Below are positions 20,501-27,966 of a stretch of DNA of 64,000 nucleotides, piece after piece. Every line of letters begins with the position of its first letter. The first letter of the stretch is position 1. The stretch covers positions 1 to 64,000 of the forward strand of contig NZ_MKTR01000021.1 in assembly GCF_001898325.1 (NCBI RefSeq), written 5' to 3'. Under the pieces are notes generated by a model. It worked only from the letters and a program-made list of their open reading frames with translations, made no database searches and was not told where the DNA came from. A program made the translations under genes and the position numbers. This DNA is from Microbacterium sp. 67-17 (lineage in GTDB: Bacteria > Actinomycetota > Actinomycetes > Actinomycetales > Microbacteriaceae).

Positions 20501-20749
20501 CTGACCTTCGCGCCGCAACTCCCTCCACACCTGACCCGAGTCGCGTTCCAGGTCAGATATCGCGACCATCTCCTCGACGTGACTCTCGGCCGAAGCGGTC
20601 TAGAACTGCACGCCCACCCGACCACGGCCCCAGTCATCCGGCTGCGCGTCGGCAGCGACGGCGGCCAGCTCTCCGCCGGCGAAACGAAGGTGTTCGCCGT
20701 CCGCTCAGCTGATGCCAGGACACGCTCCGTCTCCAAGGAGTCTCGATGA
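17543..20749 (+). CDS. HAD beta-phosphoglucomutase fused to GH65 disaccharide phosphorylase
   Basis: The 1068-residue fusion has an N-terminal HAD domain (VLFDLDGVVTNT, Asp25/Asp27; KPYPDMF and VEDSVAGVEAG later) and a C-terminal GH65 domain from about residue 270. GH65 motifs are GHVFWDEVFVLPIL and MGPDEFHDG with the presumed acid Glu750. GH65 enzymes phosphorolyse trehalose, maltose or kojibiose to glucose and beta-glucose-1-P; the HAD domain would convert beta-G1P to G6P. The exact sugar cannot be read here. ATG 17543 lies in an ATGA with a tiny bridging ORF; GTG 17513 is an alternative. No SD is evident, consistent with coupling. Confidence 0.88.
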   Translation: MRADRRSQAQRTHRLDTAYDAVLFDLDGVVTNTAAIHAAAWKQLFDEVLRDSRVHVDDPQNTFDPVADYRRYVDGRSREDGVARYLAARGVRLDAGQSDDPPSAWTIAGIAARKNALFLAELRTRGLRVYPGTAALLRRLRDAAVPAGLVTASRNAQQLLNTAGLTGAFDTVVDGQTALTHHLQGKPYPDMFAEAARRLGVPPARIAIVEDSVAGVEAGQRGGFGLVVGIDRAEQREQLEAAGADVVLNDVGELDLGLSTTDPWRLVYEGFDPAHEGHRETLTALGNGYLVTRGVRPEHHDDGIHYPGTYLAGVYNRLMSTIHGRAVEEEHLVNTPNWLPVDLRIGNGPWLSSGQAPTLSERRELDLRRGLATRRAVLAGPDGHQLFLVQRSFISMDDPHLAVLETTISAPDWNGTLTLRAGVDAGVRNSNVAAYIGSDTTHLAPPAFRHADDITVCETHTRQSRIRIVTAVRTRLTGAAAVTEHLTETASQATREFRVELERGRAVTLTKTAAIFTSHDRAISEPSAAALDLFERRGQDVAGLLERHEAEWRRLWHLFAVTLDADTHSQLVLNLHVLHLLQTVSTHTTALDAGVPARGLYGEGYRGHVFWDEVFVLPILDTRAPQVSRSLIEYRWRRLNEARTAATAAGLGGALFPWQSGSDGREETPTALYNPRSGRWMPDNSRRQRHVGLAIAHNAWQHYQATGDLDWLAERGAELIIEVTRLFASLAEHDPTTDRFHIAGVMGPDEFHDGPPDAPGTGLRDNTYTNVLASWVAQRAGDTLGVLAGYRADGLCDRLNVTDDEIALWARLSRRLTVGFHADGILTQFDGYEDLEELDWGHYRDEYGNIGRLDLILESENDSTNRYKLAKQPDVVMLVYLLGRDGLRKQLAALGYPFSEADLVRTVNYYLTRTANGSTLSRVVNASVLAGIDPARSWIAFREALIADLDDSQGGTTREGIHLGAMAGTVDLPVRSFAGMTVGDDELTFAPQLPPHLTRVAFQVRYRDHLLDVTLGRSGLELHAHPTTAPVIRLRVGSDGGQLSAGETKVFAVRSADARTRSVSKESR

Positions 20750-20895
20750 GCACGCACCGGCGCCGATACCGGCGGATCGCATCGGTTCTGGAGAGGCATG
20801 GCCTCGGCCTGGCCACCGGCCTGATCGGTGCCGGCGCGGGCGCGGTCACCTCCCTCGGCGGCTATCTGCTATGGACCACGCGGCGGCGACGATGA
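20746..20895 (+). CDS. 49-residue Arg-flanked membrane protein
   Basis: The ORF begins in the ATGA that ends the GH65 fusion. It encodes an Arg-rich N-terminus, a Gly/Ala-rich membrane segment (LATGLIGAGAGAVTSLGGYL) and an Arg-rich tail. Its stop overlaps ATG 20892, an in-frame upstream start of the next gene. It looks more like a real small membrane protein than noise. The function is unknown. Confidence 0.5.
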   Translation: MSTHRRRYRRIASVLERHGLGLATGLIGAGAGAVTSLGGYLLWTTRRRR

Positions 20896-20933
20896 CGACC
20901 GCGCCCCCCGCACCCTCTCAGAAAGGCACGCTC

Positions 20934-21992
20934 ATGAACCCCATCCGAGTCGGCGTCAACGGCTATGGTGTCATCGGCAAGCGCGTCGCTGACGCGATCC
21001 TCCTGCAACCGGACATGCGCCTGATCGGCGTCGCGGACATCGCCACCGACTGGCGCATCAAGTCCGCCGCGAACCGATTGCCCGTGTTCGCCTCCACCGC
21101 TGAGGTGCGGCAGGGTATGCACGACGCGGGTGTGACCGTCCGCGGGAGCCTCGACGAGCTGCTCACGCAGTGCGACGTGATCGTCGACACCACCCCCAAG
21201 CATGTCGCGGCCGGCAACCTGGAGCGCTACCGCGGGGCTGGGGTGAAAGCGGTGCTGCAGGGTGGCGAATCCCACGCCACCACTGGGCATTCGTTCGTCG
21301 CCCAAGCCAATTACGCCACCGCCCTCGGCCGCGACAGCACCCGGGTGGTGTCCTGCAATACGACCAGCATCGTCCGCGTCCTCGGCGCCTTGGACACGGC
21401 GGGGCTGCTTCAGCGCGCCCGCGGAGTGCTCATCCGCCGCGCCACCGACCCGTGGGAGTCGCACCTGGGTGGCATCATGAACACGATGGTCCCGGAGCCG
21501 ACCATCCCCTCCCACCAAGGTCCCGACGCGCAGACCGTTCTCCCGGGCCTGGATGTCGTCACCATCGCAGCCAAGGGCGCCCACACCCAGACGCACACCC
21601 ACTTCTGGACACTGCAACTATCCCGGGAGGCCGCCCGGGATGAGGTGCTGGACGCCCTCCGTGCCGCGCCCCGCATAGCCTTCATCCGCATGTCCGACGG
21701 CTTGATCGCCCTCAATTCCACCATCGAGCTGATGCGCGACCTCGGCCGGCCCCGAGGGGACATGTGGGAAGTCGCCATATGGGAAGACCTGGTCACCGTC
21801 ACCGGCAACGAAGCGTACCTCGCCTACCAGGTCTACAACGAGGCCATCGTCGTGCCCGAGACCATCGACGCGATCCGCGCCCTCTCCGGCACCGTCACCG
21901 ATGCCGAGACCTCGATCCGCCTTACTGACAAGAGCCTTGGCATGCGCCAGGACTTTCTCACCCGTCCGGAGGACTCCGACCATGACCGATGA
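20934..21992 (+). CDS. Type II (archaeal-like) glyceraldehyde-3-phosphate dehydrogenase
   Basis: The 352-residue enzyme opens IRVGVNGYGVIGKRVADAI and has the type II active site VSCNTTS with Cys141, equivalent to archaeal Cys140. The class I motif SCTTNCL is absent. It should oxidise glyceraldehyde-3-P with NAD(P). ATG 20934 has AAAGG upstream; ATG 20892, coupled to the small ORF, would add 14 residues. Core glycolytic GAPDH in actinobacteria is class I, so this is a second, unrelated enzyme. It sits in the copper operon beside phosphoketolase and GH65 genes. Copper is known to inactivate class I GAPDH in some bacteria, which suggests a bypass. Confidence 0.9.
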   Translation: MNPIRVGVNGYGVIGKRVADAILLQPDMRLIGVADIATDWRIKSAANRLPVFASTAEVRQGMHDAGVTVRGSLDELLTQCDVIVDTTPKHVAAGNLERYRGAGVKAVLQGGESHATTGHSFVAQANYATALGRDSTRVVSCNTTSIVRVLGALDTAGLLQRARGVLIRRATDPWESHLGGIMNTMVPEPTIPSHQGPDAQTVLPGLDVVTIAAKGAHTQTHTHFWTLQLSREAARDEVLDALRAAPRIAFIRMSDGLIALNSTIELMRDLGRPRGDMWEVAIWEDLVTVTGNEAYLAYQVYNEAIVVPETIDAIRALSGTVTDAETSIRLTDKSLGMRQDFLTRPEDSDHDR

Positions 21993-22299
21993 CCAGCATC
22001 CGCACCCCGGTCAGGAACCAGGTGTCGCTGCGCCGCGGCGACGGATGCCCCTGTCTGCCTGGGCCATCATCGGCCTGGCCGTCGTCGGAATCGTCATCTA
22101 CCTGTTCATCGACCACTTGCCGCACGTGCTCGCGGCCCTCCCATATGTGGCGATCATTGGCATGGCAGCGATGCACATCTTCGGCCACGGCCACCACGGC
22201 GGCAGCCATCACACCAATCACGACCACGCAGGCGGTGCTCGCCAGGATGGCGCCGCCGTCGACGGTGAGACCAGCAATGGCCCCCGCGATCCGTCATGA
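21982..22299 (+). CDS. Small His-rich membrane protein (DUF2933-like)
   Basis: The 105-residue protein overlaps the GAPDH end by 11 bases; ATG 21982 follows GGAGGACTCC. It has two hydrophobic segments (AWAIIGLAVVGIVIYLFI, then ALPYVAIIGMAAMHIF) followed by a His/Gly tail (GHGHHGGSHHTNHDH). The layout resembles DUF2933 proteins near copper genes, but this is a weak match by eye. Metal buffering at the membrane is the likely job. Confidence 0.65.
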   Translation: MTDDQHPHPGQEPGVAAPRRRMPLSAWAIIGLAVVGIVIYLFIDHLPHVLAALPYVAIIGMAAMHIFGHGHHGGSHHTNHDHAGGARQDGAAVDGETSNGPRDPS

Positions 22300-23306
22300 C
22301 CGTCGCCCACCCGTGGCTGCGTGCCACCCCAGTCGGACATCCTCGGCCCTGGCGGATGCTGTGGATCACGGCAGCCTGGGGTTCCTGTTTCGTCGGCATC
22401 ACCATCGCCCTTGAGGACGCGCCGGTGCTGTGGCTCGCGGCACTGCGGGCCCTCATCGCTGGTGCCGCCCTCGCGTTGCTCATCGGCATCCAACGGGTGC
22501 CGATCCCGCGCGACCCGCGGACCTGGGCGCTCGTTGTCTGCCTCGGAGCGGTGAACATCGCCGTGGTGTTCGCGACGATGTTCGGCGCTGCTACCGGACT
22601 GTCTACCGGAATCGTGTCGGTGCTCGCCAACGCTCAGCCGATCCTCATCCTTCTGCCCGCGTGGTGGATCTATCGCGAACGCCCCACCCCCGTCGCCATC
22701 GTCGCCATCGCCCTCGGCTTCGCCGGGCTGCTCGTGATCGTGTTGCCGGTAGGGCTTGGCAGTGGGGCGTGGATCGCGTTGACCTCGGCGGCCGCTACGA
22801 CTGCCGGCACCCTCATCGGGCGGATCGTGCAGGCGGACCCGCGATTCGTGGCCGCCGCGCAACTGCTCATCGGAGGGGCTCTCCTCGCTGGCACCGCCGC
22901 TTTCGCGGAAGGACCCCCGAGGATCTACTGGAGCATCCCGTTCCTTCTCGCCCTCCTGTTCCTGTCGCTGGTCGGGACCGCCGCGACGACAGTCGCGTGG
23001 TTCACCGAAACCCGACGTGCCCGTCTTGACATCCTCGCTGCGTGGACCCTGCTCGTGCCGGTGTTCGGAGTGCTCCTGTCCCTGGTGGTCCTGCGGGAAG
23101 ACCCCGGTCTGTGGGGCTGGATCGGCATTGTCATCGTGCTGATCTCGATGGCCTTGCTCGCAGCGGGATCCCGGTGCCGATCCTCCGCGGCGGGAATCGC
23201 GGCAGTAGCTACCGTCCCACGAACCGCCGAACACGCAACGCCCGACTCGGACGGACGAGACGAAAGTCACCGCCACCCCATGCGACCCGAGAGGAAACAC
23301 CGATGA
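22296..23306 (+). CDS. DMT-superfamily (EamA) membrane transporter
   Basis: The 336-residue protein has about ten membrane helices arranged as two EamA repeats (WITAAWGSCFVGITIALED in the first and VGTAATTVAWFTETRRARLD in the second) and a soluble His/Arg tail. EamA proteins export amino acids, metabolites or drugs; the substrate here is unknown. Both ends overlap neighbours as ATGA, so it is coupled to the His-rich protein and the multicopper oxidase. Confidence 0.88.
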   Translation: MTVAHPWLRATPVGHPRPWRMLWITAAWGSCFVGITIALEDAPVLWLAALRALIAGAALALLIGIQRVPIPRDPRTWALVVCLGAVNIAVVFATMFGAATGLSTGIVSVLANAQPILILLPAWWIYRERPTPVAIVAIALGFAGLLVIVLPVGLGSGAWIALTSAAATTAGTLIGRIVQADPRFVAAAQLLIGGALLAGTAAFAEGPPRIYWSIPFLLALLFLSLVGTAATTVAWFTETRRARLDILAAWTLLVPVFGVLLSLVVLREDPGLWGWIGIVIVLISMALLAAGSRCRSSAAGIAAVATVPRTAEHATPDSDGRDESHRHPMRPERKHR

Positions 23307-24817
23307 CTGTGCCATCAGACCCGCGTACCCGCTTCCTGCTCACACGACGAGCGTTCCTCGGCGTTAGCGTCGGCACCCTCGCGACCATTGCGCTGGCCTC
23401 CTGCGCTCCCGCTGCGAACTGGGTGCAGCCCGACGGCGCCCCCGTGCGGGAGGCCGAACGCCGCCGCGGAGGCACCGGCAAGGTCACCACCGCGACATTG
23501 ACCGCCGCACCCAGTGCGCTTGACCTCGCCGGGACCACCGCAGCCACCTGGGCGTTCGGTTCGATCCCGGCCCCCGTGATCCGTCTCGGCGCTGGAGACA
23601 CACTGAAAGCGACCGTGCGCAACCAGCTGGACACCGACACCTCCGTGCACTGGCACGGGCTCGCACTGCGCAACGACATGGACGGCGTACCGCCAGTCAC
23701 CCAGCAGCCCATTCGGCCCGACGAGAGCTTCGACTATGAGTTCATCGCCTCCGACCCTGGAACCTACTGGTTCCACCCCCACGTCGGGGTGCAGCTGGAC
23801 CGCGGCCTCTACGGAGCACTGATCGTCGAGGATCCTGCCGAGGCCGGAGATTACGACGACGAATGGGTCATCATCCTCGACGACTGGCTCGACGGCGTTA
23901 CCGCCACTCCCGACGAGGTCCTCGCCGAGTTGAGCCGGGGGATGGGAACGATGACAGGCGACATGTTCATGCGCATGGGCAACACGCTCATGGGCGCCAC
24001 GTCCGACCTACTCGGCGGCGACGCCGGTGACGTCTACTACCCGACCTACCTCATCAACGGGAAACCGGCTGGGGACCCCGCCCAGTTCACTGCCTCGCCT
24101 GGTCAGCGGATTCGGCTTCGGATCATCAACGCCGGTAGCGACACCGCATTCCGCGTCGTAGTCGGCGGACACACGCTCACGATCACTCACACGGATGGGT
24201 TTCCCGTCACTCCGAGCGAAGTCGACAGCATCCTCATCGGCATGGGAGAGCGATACGACGCGGTCATCACCCTTGCAGATGGCGTCTTCCCCCTGATCGC
24301 GCAAGCCGAAGGCAAACGCGACCGCGGTTTCGCGCTCGTCCGCACCGGCGACGGCTCGGTGCCTGCAGTCGACGTAAGCGTCCCGGAACTGGACAGCGAC
24401 CGCGTCGGTACCGCAGACCTACTCAGGGCAGCCGGTGAGGTAACGCTGCCGACAAGAGGGCCCGATCGACAGGTCTCCATCGCGCTCACCGGAAGCATGG
24501 CCGCCTACGACTGGGGCGTCGACGGCCGCCGCTTCGACATGAGCGACCCGCTCCGAGGCGCACATGAGATCCGGCAGGGGGAGCGTGTCCGGCTCACGAT
24601 CGACAACCAGACGACGATGTGGCATCCCTTCCATCTGCACGGTCACACCTACCAGCATCAAGACGGCGGCCCCCGGAAGGACACCTCGATCATCCTGCCG
24701 CAACAGACCCTCACCGTCGACTTCGACGCCGACAACCCCGGCCTCTGGGTCGCCCACTGCCACAACATCTACCACGCAGAAACCGGCATGACCACGGTGA
24801 TCGGCTATCGGGCGTGA
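23303..24817 (+). CDS. TAT-exported multicopper oxidase
   Basis: The 504-residue protein has a twin-arginine signal (LTRRAFLGVS, Arg15-Arg16) whose end SCAP also fits a lipoprotein Cys34. All four copper-binding motifs are present: HWHGLALRND, WFHPHVG, HPFHLHGHTYQH and HCHNIYHAETGM. Enzymes of this type oxidise Cu(I) to the less toxic Cu(II) outside the cell, like CueO or CopA-type oxidases. It ends the plus-strand copper run. ATG 23303 overlaps the transporter stop (ATGA). Confidence 0.95.
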   Translation: MTVPSDPRTRFLLTRRAFLGVSVGTLATIALASCAPAANWVQPDGAPVREAERRRGGTGKVTTATLTAAPSALDLAGTTAATWAFGSIPAPVIRLGAGDTLKATVRNQLDTDTSVHWHGLALRNDMDGVPPVTQQPIRPDESFDYEFIASDPGTYWFHPHVGVQLDRGLYGALIVEDPAEAGDYDDEWVIILDDWLDGVTATPDEVLAELSRGMGTMTGDMFMRMGNTLMGATSDLLGGDAGDVYYPTYLINGKPAGDPAQFTASPGQRIRLRIINAGSDTAFRVVVGGHTLTITHTDGFPVTPSEVDSILIGMGERYDAVITLADGVFPLIAQAEGKRDRGFALVRTGDGSVPAVDVSVPELDSDRVGTADLLRAAGEVTLPTRGPDRQVSIALTGSMAAYDWGVDGRRFDMSDPLRGAHEIRQGERVRLTIDNQTTMWHPFHLHGHTYQHQDGGPRKDTSIILPQQTLTVDFDADNPGLWVAHCHNIYHAETGMTTVIGYRA

Positions 24818-24888
24818 CTACGGACCCGGTCACGACAGTGAACAGGTAACAGCGCCGTCGACCGGACGGGGGCCGTGGGTCAATGCGG

Positions 24889-24906
24889 TGTGACCGCATC
24901 GTCACA
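24889..24906. repeat. Inverted repeat TGTGAC/GTCACA
   Basis: Six-base arms are separated by CGCATC. The inner form GTGAC-n6-GTCAC also occurs before amtB at 61815-61830, so the two may be read by one regulator, perhaps GlnR. Confidence 0.5.
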
Positions 24907-24996
24907 CGACGCGGCTTGATTGTCGGTCAGCCTGGCCGCGCCGCAGCCGCTGACGGCACCGCAGAAGCGGTCGTCCGTCCCGTCCGAAAACCTGTC

Positions 24997-25025
24997 CGTT
25001 TACCGCCCGTAGCCGTCCGTAAACG
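24997..25025. repeat. Inverted repeat CGTTTAC/GTAAACG
   Basis: Seven-base perfect arms are spaced by 15 bases inside a GTCCG-rich stretch. This could be an operator or part of an attachment site; no matching copy was found elsewhere in the window. Confidence 0.4.
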
Positions 25026-25038
25026 TCCAGAGGTAGAC

Positions 25039-25072
25039 TGAGCCCCAGACGGCGACTGCCGCCTGGGGCTCA
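25039..25072. terminator. Hairpin at the glnA 3' end
   Basis: Perfect 10-base arms TGAGCCCCAG/CTGGGGCTCA enclose an inner CGGC-GACT-GCCG stem. It lies between the copper run and convergent glnA, so it probably ends glnA transcription and perhaps both. There is no T tract on either side. Confidence 0.6.
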
Positions 25073-25123
25073 GTAAATTGCTGGCCTCTGAGACCGGGAG
25101 TGCGGTCCCAAAACCCCTCGGAA

Positions 25124-26548
25124 TCAGACCCCGAAGTACAACTCGTACTCGAAGGGGTGAGGACGGGCGTTCATCGGCTGGATCTCGTTCTCGAACTTGT
25201 AGTCGATCCACGTTTCGATGAGCTCGGGCGTGAACACGTTGCCACGCAGCAGGAACTCGTGGTCGGCGCGCAGAGCGTCGAGCGAGTCGAGCAGCGAGTT
25301 CGGGACCTGCGGGATGAGCTTGGCCTCCTCGGGGGGCAGCTCGTACAGGTCCTTGTCGACCGGCTCGTGGGGCTCGATGCGGTTGATGATGCCGTCGAGG
25401 CCGGCCATCATCTGCGCGGCGAAGGCGAGGTACGGGTTGCCCGACGCGTCGGGAGCGCGGAACTCGATGCGCTTGGCCTTCGGGTTGGTTCCGGTGATCG
25501 GGATGCGGATCGCAGCCGAACGGTTACCAGCCGAGTAGACCAGGTTGACGGGAGCTTCGTACCCCTTGACCAGACGCTTGTAGGAGTTGAGCGTCGGGTT
25601 GGTGAACGCGAGAACCGCGGGGGCGTGCGCAAGCAGGCCACCGATGTACCAGCGGGCGATGTCAGACAGCCCACCGTAGCCGGCCTCGTCGTAGAAGAGG
25701 GGCTTCCCATCGAGCCACAGCGACTGGTGGGTGTGCATGCCGGAGCCGTTGTCACCGAACAGCGGCTTGGGCATGAAGGTCGCGACCTTGCCCCACTCGT
25801 TCGTCGTGTTCTTGACGATGTACTTGAACTTCAGGATGTCGTCAGCCGCGTGCACCATCGTGTCGAAACGGTAGTTGATCTCCTGCTGGCCACCGGTACC
25901 GACCTCGTGGTGCGAGCGCTCGAGAACAAAGCCGGACTCGATGAGCTTCAGGGTGATGTCATCGCGCAGGTCGGCGGTCTTGTCGACCGGCGAGACGGGG
26001 AAGTAGCCGCCCTTGTAGGGAGTCTTGTTGGCGAGGTTGCCGCCGTCCTCTTCGCGGCCGGTGTTCCAGGCGCCCTCAGACGAGTCGACGGAGTAGAAGC
26101 TCGTGTTCTGCTTCACTTCGTAGCGCACGTCATCGAAGATGTAGAACTCAGCCTCGGGTGCGAAGAACGCGGTGTCCGCGATGCCGGTGGAGGCGAGGAA
26201 CTTCTCTGCCTTCTTGGCAACCTGACGCGGGTCCTTGTGGTAAATCTCGCCCGTACGCGGGTTGTAGATGTCGAAGATCATGATCAGCGTCTTGGCCTCG
26301 CGGAACGGGTCAAGGTACGCCGTGGTGACATCCGGGATGAGCTGCATGTCCGACTCGTGGATGTTCGCGAAACCGCGGATCGAGGATCCGTCGAACAGCT
26401 GGCCGACGGTGAAGAAGTCCTCGTCGACGGTGGATGCCGGAATGTTGAAGTGCTGCTGCACACCGGGGAGATCCGTGAAACGGATGTCGAGGAACTTGAC
26501 GTCCTCGTCCTTGATGAACTTCAGCACCTCAGATGAATCTTTGAACAT
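25124..26548 (-). CDS. glnA: Glutamine synthetase, type I
   Basis: The 474-residue enzyme makes glutamine from glutamate, ammonia and ATP. Motifs include [43 protein letters not shown] and the adenylylation loop [10 protein letters not shown] with its Tyr, so it is the GlnE-regulated form. ATG 26548 ([11 protein letters not shown]) follows GGAG; the 16-residue upstream extension is not family-like. A GlnR-type box lies at 26636-26651. Confidence 0.97.
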   Translation of the reverse strand: MFKDSSEVLKFIKDEDVKFLDIRFTDLPGVQQHFNIPASTVDEDFFTVGQLFDGSSIRGFANIHESDMQLIPDVTTAYLDPFREAKTLIMIFDIYNPRTGEIYHKDPRQVAKKAEKFLASTGIADTAFFAPEAEFYIFDDVRYEVKQNTSFYSVDSSEGAWNTGREEDGGNLANKTPYKGGYFPVSPVDKTADLRDDITLKLIESGFVLERSHHEVGTGGQQEINYRFDTMVHAADDILKFKYIVKNTTNEWGKVATFMPKPLFGDNGSGMHTHQSLWLDGKPLFYDEAGYGGLSDIARWYIGGLLAHAPAVLAFTNPTLNSYKRLVKGYEAPVNLVYSAGNRSAAIRIPITGTNPKAKRIEFRAPDASGNPYLAFAAQMMAGLDGIINRIEPHEPVDKDLYELPPEEAKLIPQVPNSLLDSLDALRADHEFLLRGNVFTPELIETWIDYKFENEIQPMNARPHPFEYELYFGV

Positions 26549-26635
26549 GAAGACTCCAGAGGTAGGGCGTGGTGATACCCGTGTCGGGTTTCCCAAAACG
26601 GTAGTCGGCAGGGATTGCCCTGCCGTGTCCCTATT

Positions 26636-26651
26636 GTTTCGGGCATGTTAC
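26636..26651 (-). promoter_or_regulatory. GlnR-type box upstream of glnA
   Basis: On the minus strand the site reads GTAAC-n6-GAAAC, an exact match to the GlnR half-site consensus (gTnAC-n6-GaAAC). It lies about 90 bases before the glnA start. The same exact motif precedes amtB at 61864-61879. Confidence 0.75.
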
Positions 26652-26677
26652 GAGCCTGTCGAATCGGCGCGCCCAGA

Positions 26678-26683
26678 TAGGCT
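26678..26683 (+). promoter_or_regulatory. -10 hexamer for a leaderless RDD mRNA
   Basis: TAGGCT lies exactly six bases before the GTG start at 26690, and no Shine-Dalgarno is present. This is the spacing expected when transcription begins at the start codon. Confidence 0.55.
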
Positions 26684-26689
26684 CTTCCG

Positions 26690-27085
26690 GTGACCTCAGT
26701 TGCCCAGGACTACCCCGGTAAACGCCTCGGACTTGCGGAGTCTGGACCCGGATCGATCGGTCGACTCGGTCGTCGAGTCGGTGCGTTGTGCGTCGACTAC
26801 GGTGCGGCGTATCTCATCTCTGGGTTCTTCGGGTGGGACGCACTCGCCATTCTCGGGATCTTCGCGCTCATCCAGATCGCGTTCCTGCCGACGTTGCAGG
26901 GCAGCCCCGGACACCGGATCTTCGGGTTGACCCTCCAGCGCGTGGAGGGGGGCTGGGTGGGCCTGTGGCGACCCGTGCTGCGCACGCTGCTGCTGATTGT
27001 CGTCATCCCGGCTGTCATCTGGGACGCCGATCAGCGTGGGTTGCACGACAAGGTGGCGGGCACAGTCCTGCTTCGTAGTCGCTGA
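26690..27085 (+). CDS. RDD-family membrane protein
   Basis: The 131-residue protein has the RDD pattern: Arg in the first helix (RLGRRVGALCVDYGAAYLIS) and an Asp-containing helix, the motif GHRIFGLTLQRV, then a last helix and RGLHDKVAGTVLL. Three membrane helices are predicted. The function is unknown. It is adjacent to glnA and divergent, as in many actinobacteria. The GTG start has no SD and appears leaderless. Confidence 0.9.
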   Translation: MTSVAQDYPGKRLGLAESGPGSIGRLGRRVGALCVDYGAAYLISGFFGWDALAILGIFALIQIAFLPTLQGSPGHRIFGLTLQRVEGGWVGLWRPVLRTLLLIVVIPAVIWDADQRGLHDKVAGTVLLRSR

Positions 27086-27100
27086 CGGTGCCGCCGGGAC

Positions 27101-27811
27101 TCAGCGGGGGCGCGGTGCCCGAACCTTGGTGGGATCGATGCCCTTTGGGATCGGCAGCGAGGTCAGCGTCTGGGAAACTGAGTCGACTCGCTTGATCACG
27201 GCAGCCATTGTTGCGCGGTCGATCTTCTTGGGAAGCTTCTTGATCCTGGTCGCGAGCTGCGAGATCGGCACGTCCTCTTCGCCGTGTCCGACGTAGAGCA
27301 CCGTCAGCGGTACACCGGATGCCACCCGCTGAACTTTCTGGCGTTCGTCATTGACCAGCCGAGTCAGTCTCCCGCGTGAGCCCTCGCCGATAATGACGAC
27401 GCCGCCGCGGCCGATGACACGGTAAACAGCTTCTTGGGTCTTGGGGTTGACGCCGACCGGGTTCTCGTTGGCCTGCCACGAACGTCCCAACGAGGTGGAG
27501 ATCACGTGGCCGGTGGCGCCGGGTACGCCGTCGATGCGCTTGTACATCGCGCGTGTCGACAGGCGCGTCGTCAGGGTCAGACCTATCAGGACACCGAAGA
27601 GAAGACCCGTGACACCCCAGAGGATGATGCTCCAGACAGCCACCGGCGGGATGAGGAACCCGATGCCCACACCGAGGGCGGCACCGGCGAGCGCGACGCC
27701 GACGAGCAGCCAGGGGAGTCCCCGGTAGGTCTGCTGCGTGAAGGTATACAGGGTACGAAGCTGCGAGAAAAAGCCGGGCCTCTTCTCGGGTGAGGACGCG
27801 CGTGCTGCCAT
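27101..27811 (-). CDS. DUF4191 membrane protein
   Basis: The 236-residue protein has two adjacent membrane helices (WLLVGVALAGAALGVGIGFL and VAVWSIILWGVTGLLFGVLI) and a C-terminal cytosolic domain with VIGRGGVVIIGEGSRGRLTRL and IKKLPKKIDRAT. This fits the conserved actinobacterial DUF4191 family found near glnA and lipoate genes. ATG 27811 gives the family-like start; GGAGGG abuts it, and ATG 27844 is an alternative. The function is unknown. Confidence 0.85.
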   Translation of the reverse strand: MAARASSPEKRPGFFSQLRTLYTFTQQTYRGLPWLLVGVALAGAALGVGIGFLIPPVAVWSIILWGVTGLLFGVLIGLTLTTRLSTRAMYKRIDGVPGATGHVISTSLGRSWQANENPVGVNPKTQEAVYRVIGRGGVVIIGEGSRGRLTRLVNDERQKVQRVASGVPLTVLYVGHGEEDVPISQLATRIKKLPKKIDRATMAAVIKRVDSVSQTLTSLPIPKGIDPTKVRAPRPR

Positions 27812-27966
27812 CCCTCCAGCGTACCCGTGACGGACGCGCCGCATGAGTCGCCGGCTCGCCCAGCCGCATCTGCGCGCCTTCCTCCCCAGGCTGCGATCGG
27901 GATCGCGGGTCCCCGCATCGGCGCTGGGCTGACTGCGAGTTTGGTATGGCTGTTCAGGCTGGGGAC

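Larger units (their letters stand above)
24818..25123. other. 306-bp gap between copper island and core chromosome
   Basis: No gene is visible. The gap holds an inverted repeat TGTGAC-n6-GTCACA (24889-24906), a run with GTCCG repeated four times (24973-25019), an inverted repeat CGTTTAC/GTAAACG (24997-25025) and a hairpin (25039-25072). Such density suits a regulatory or recombination boundary. No tRNA or integrase is present. Confidence 0.5.
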
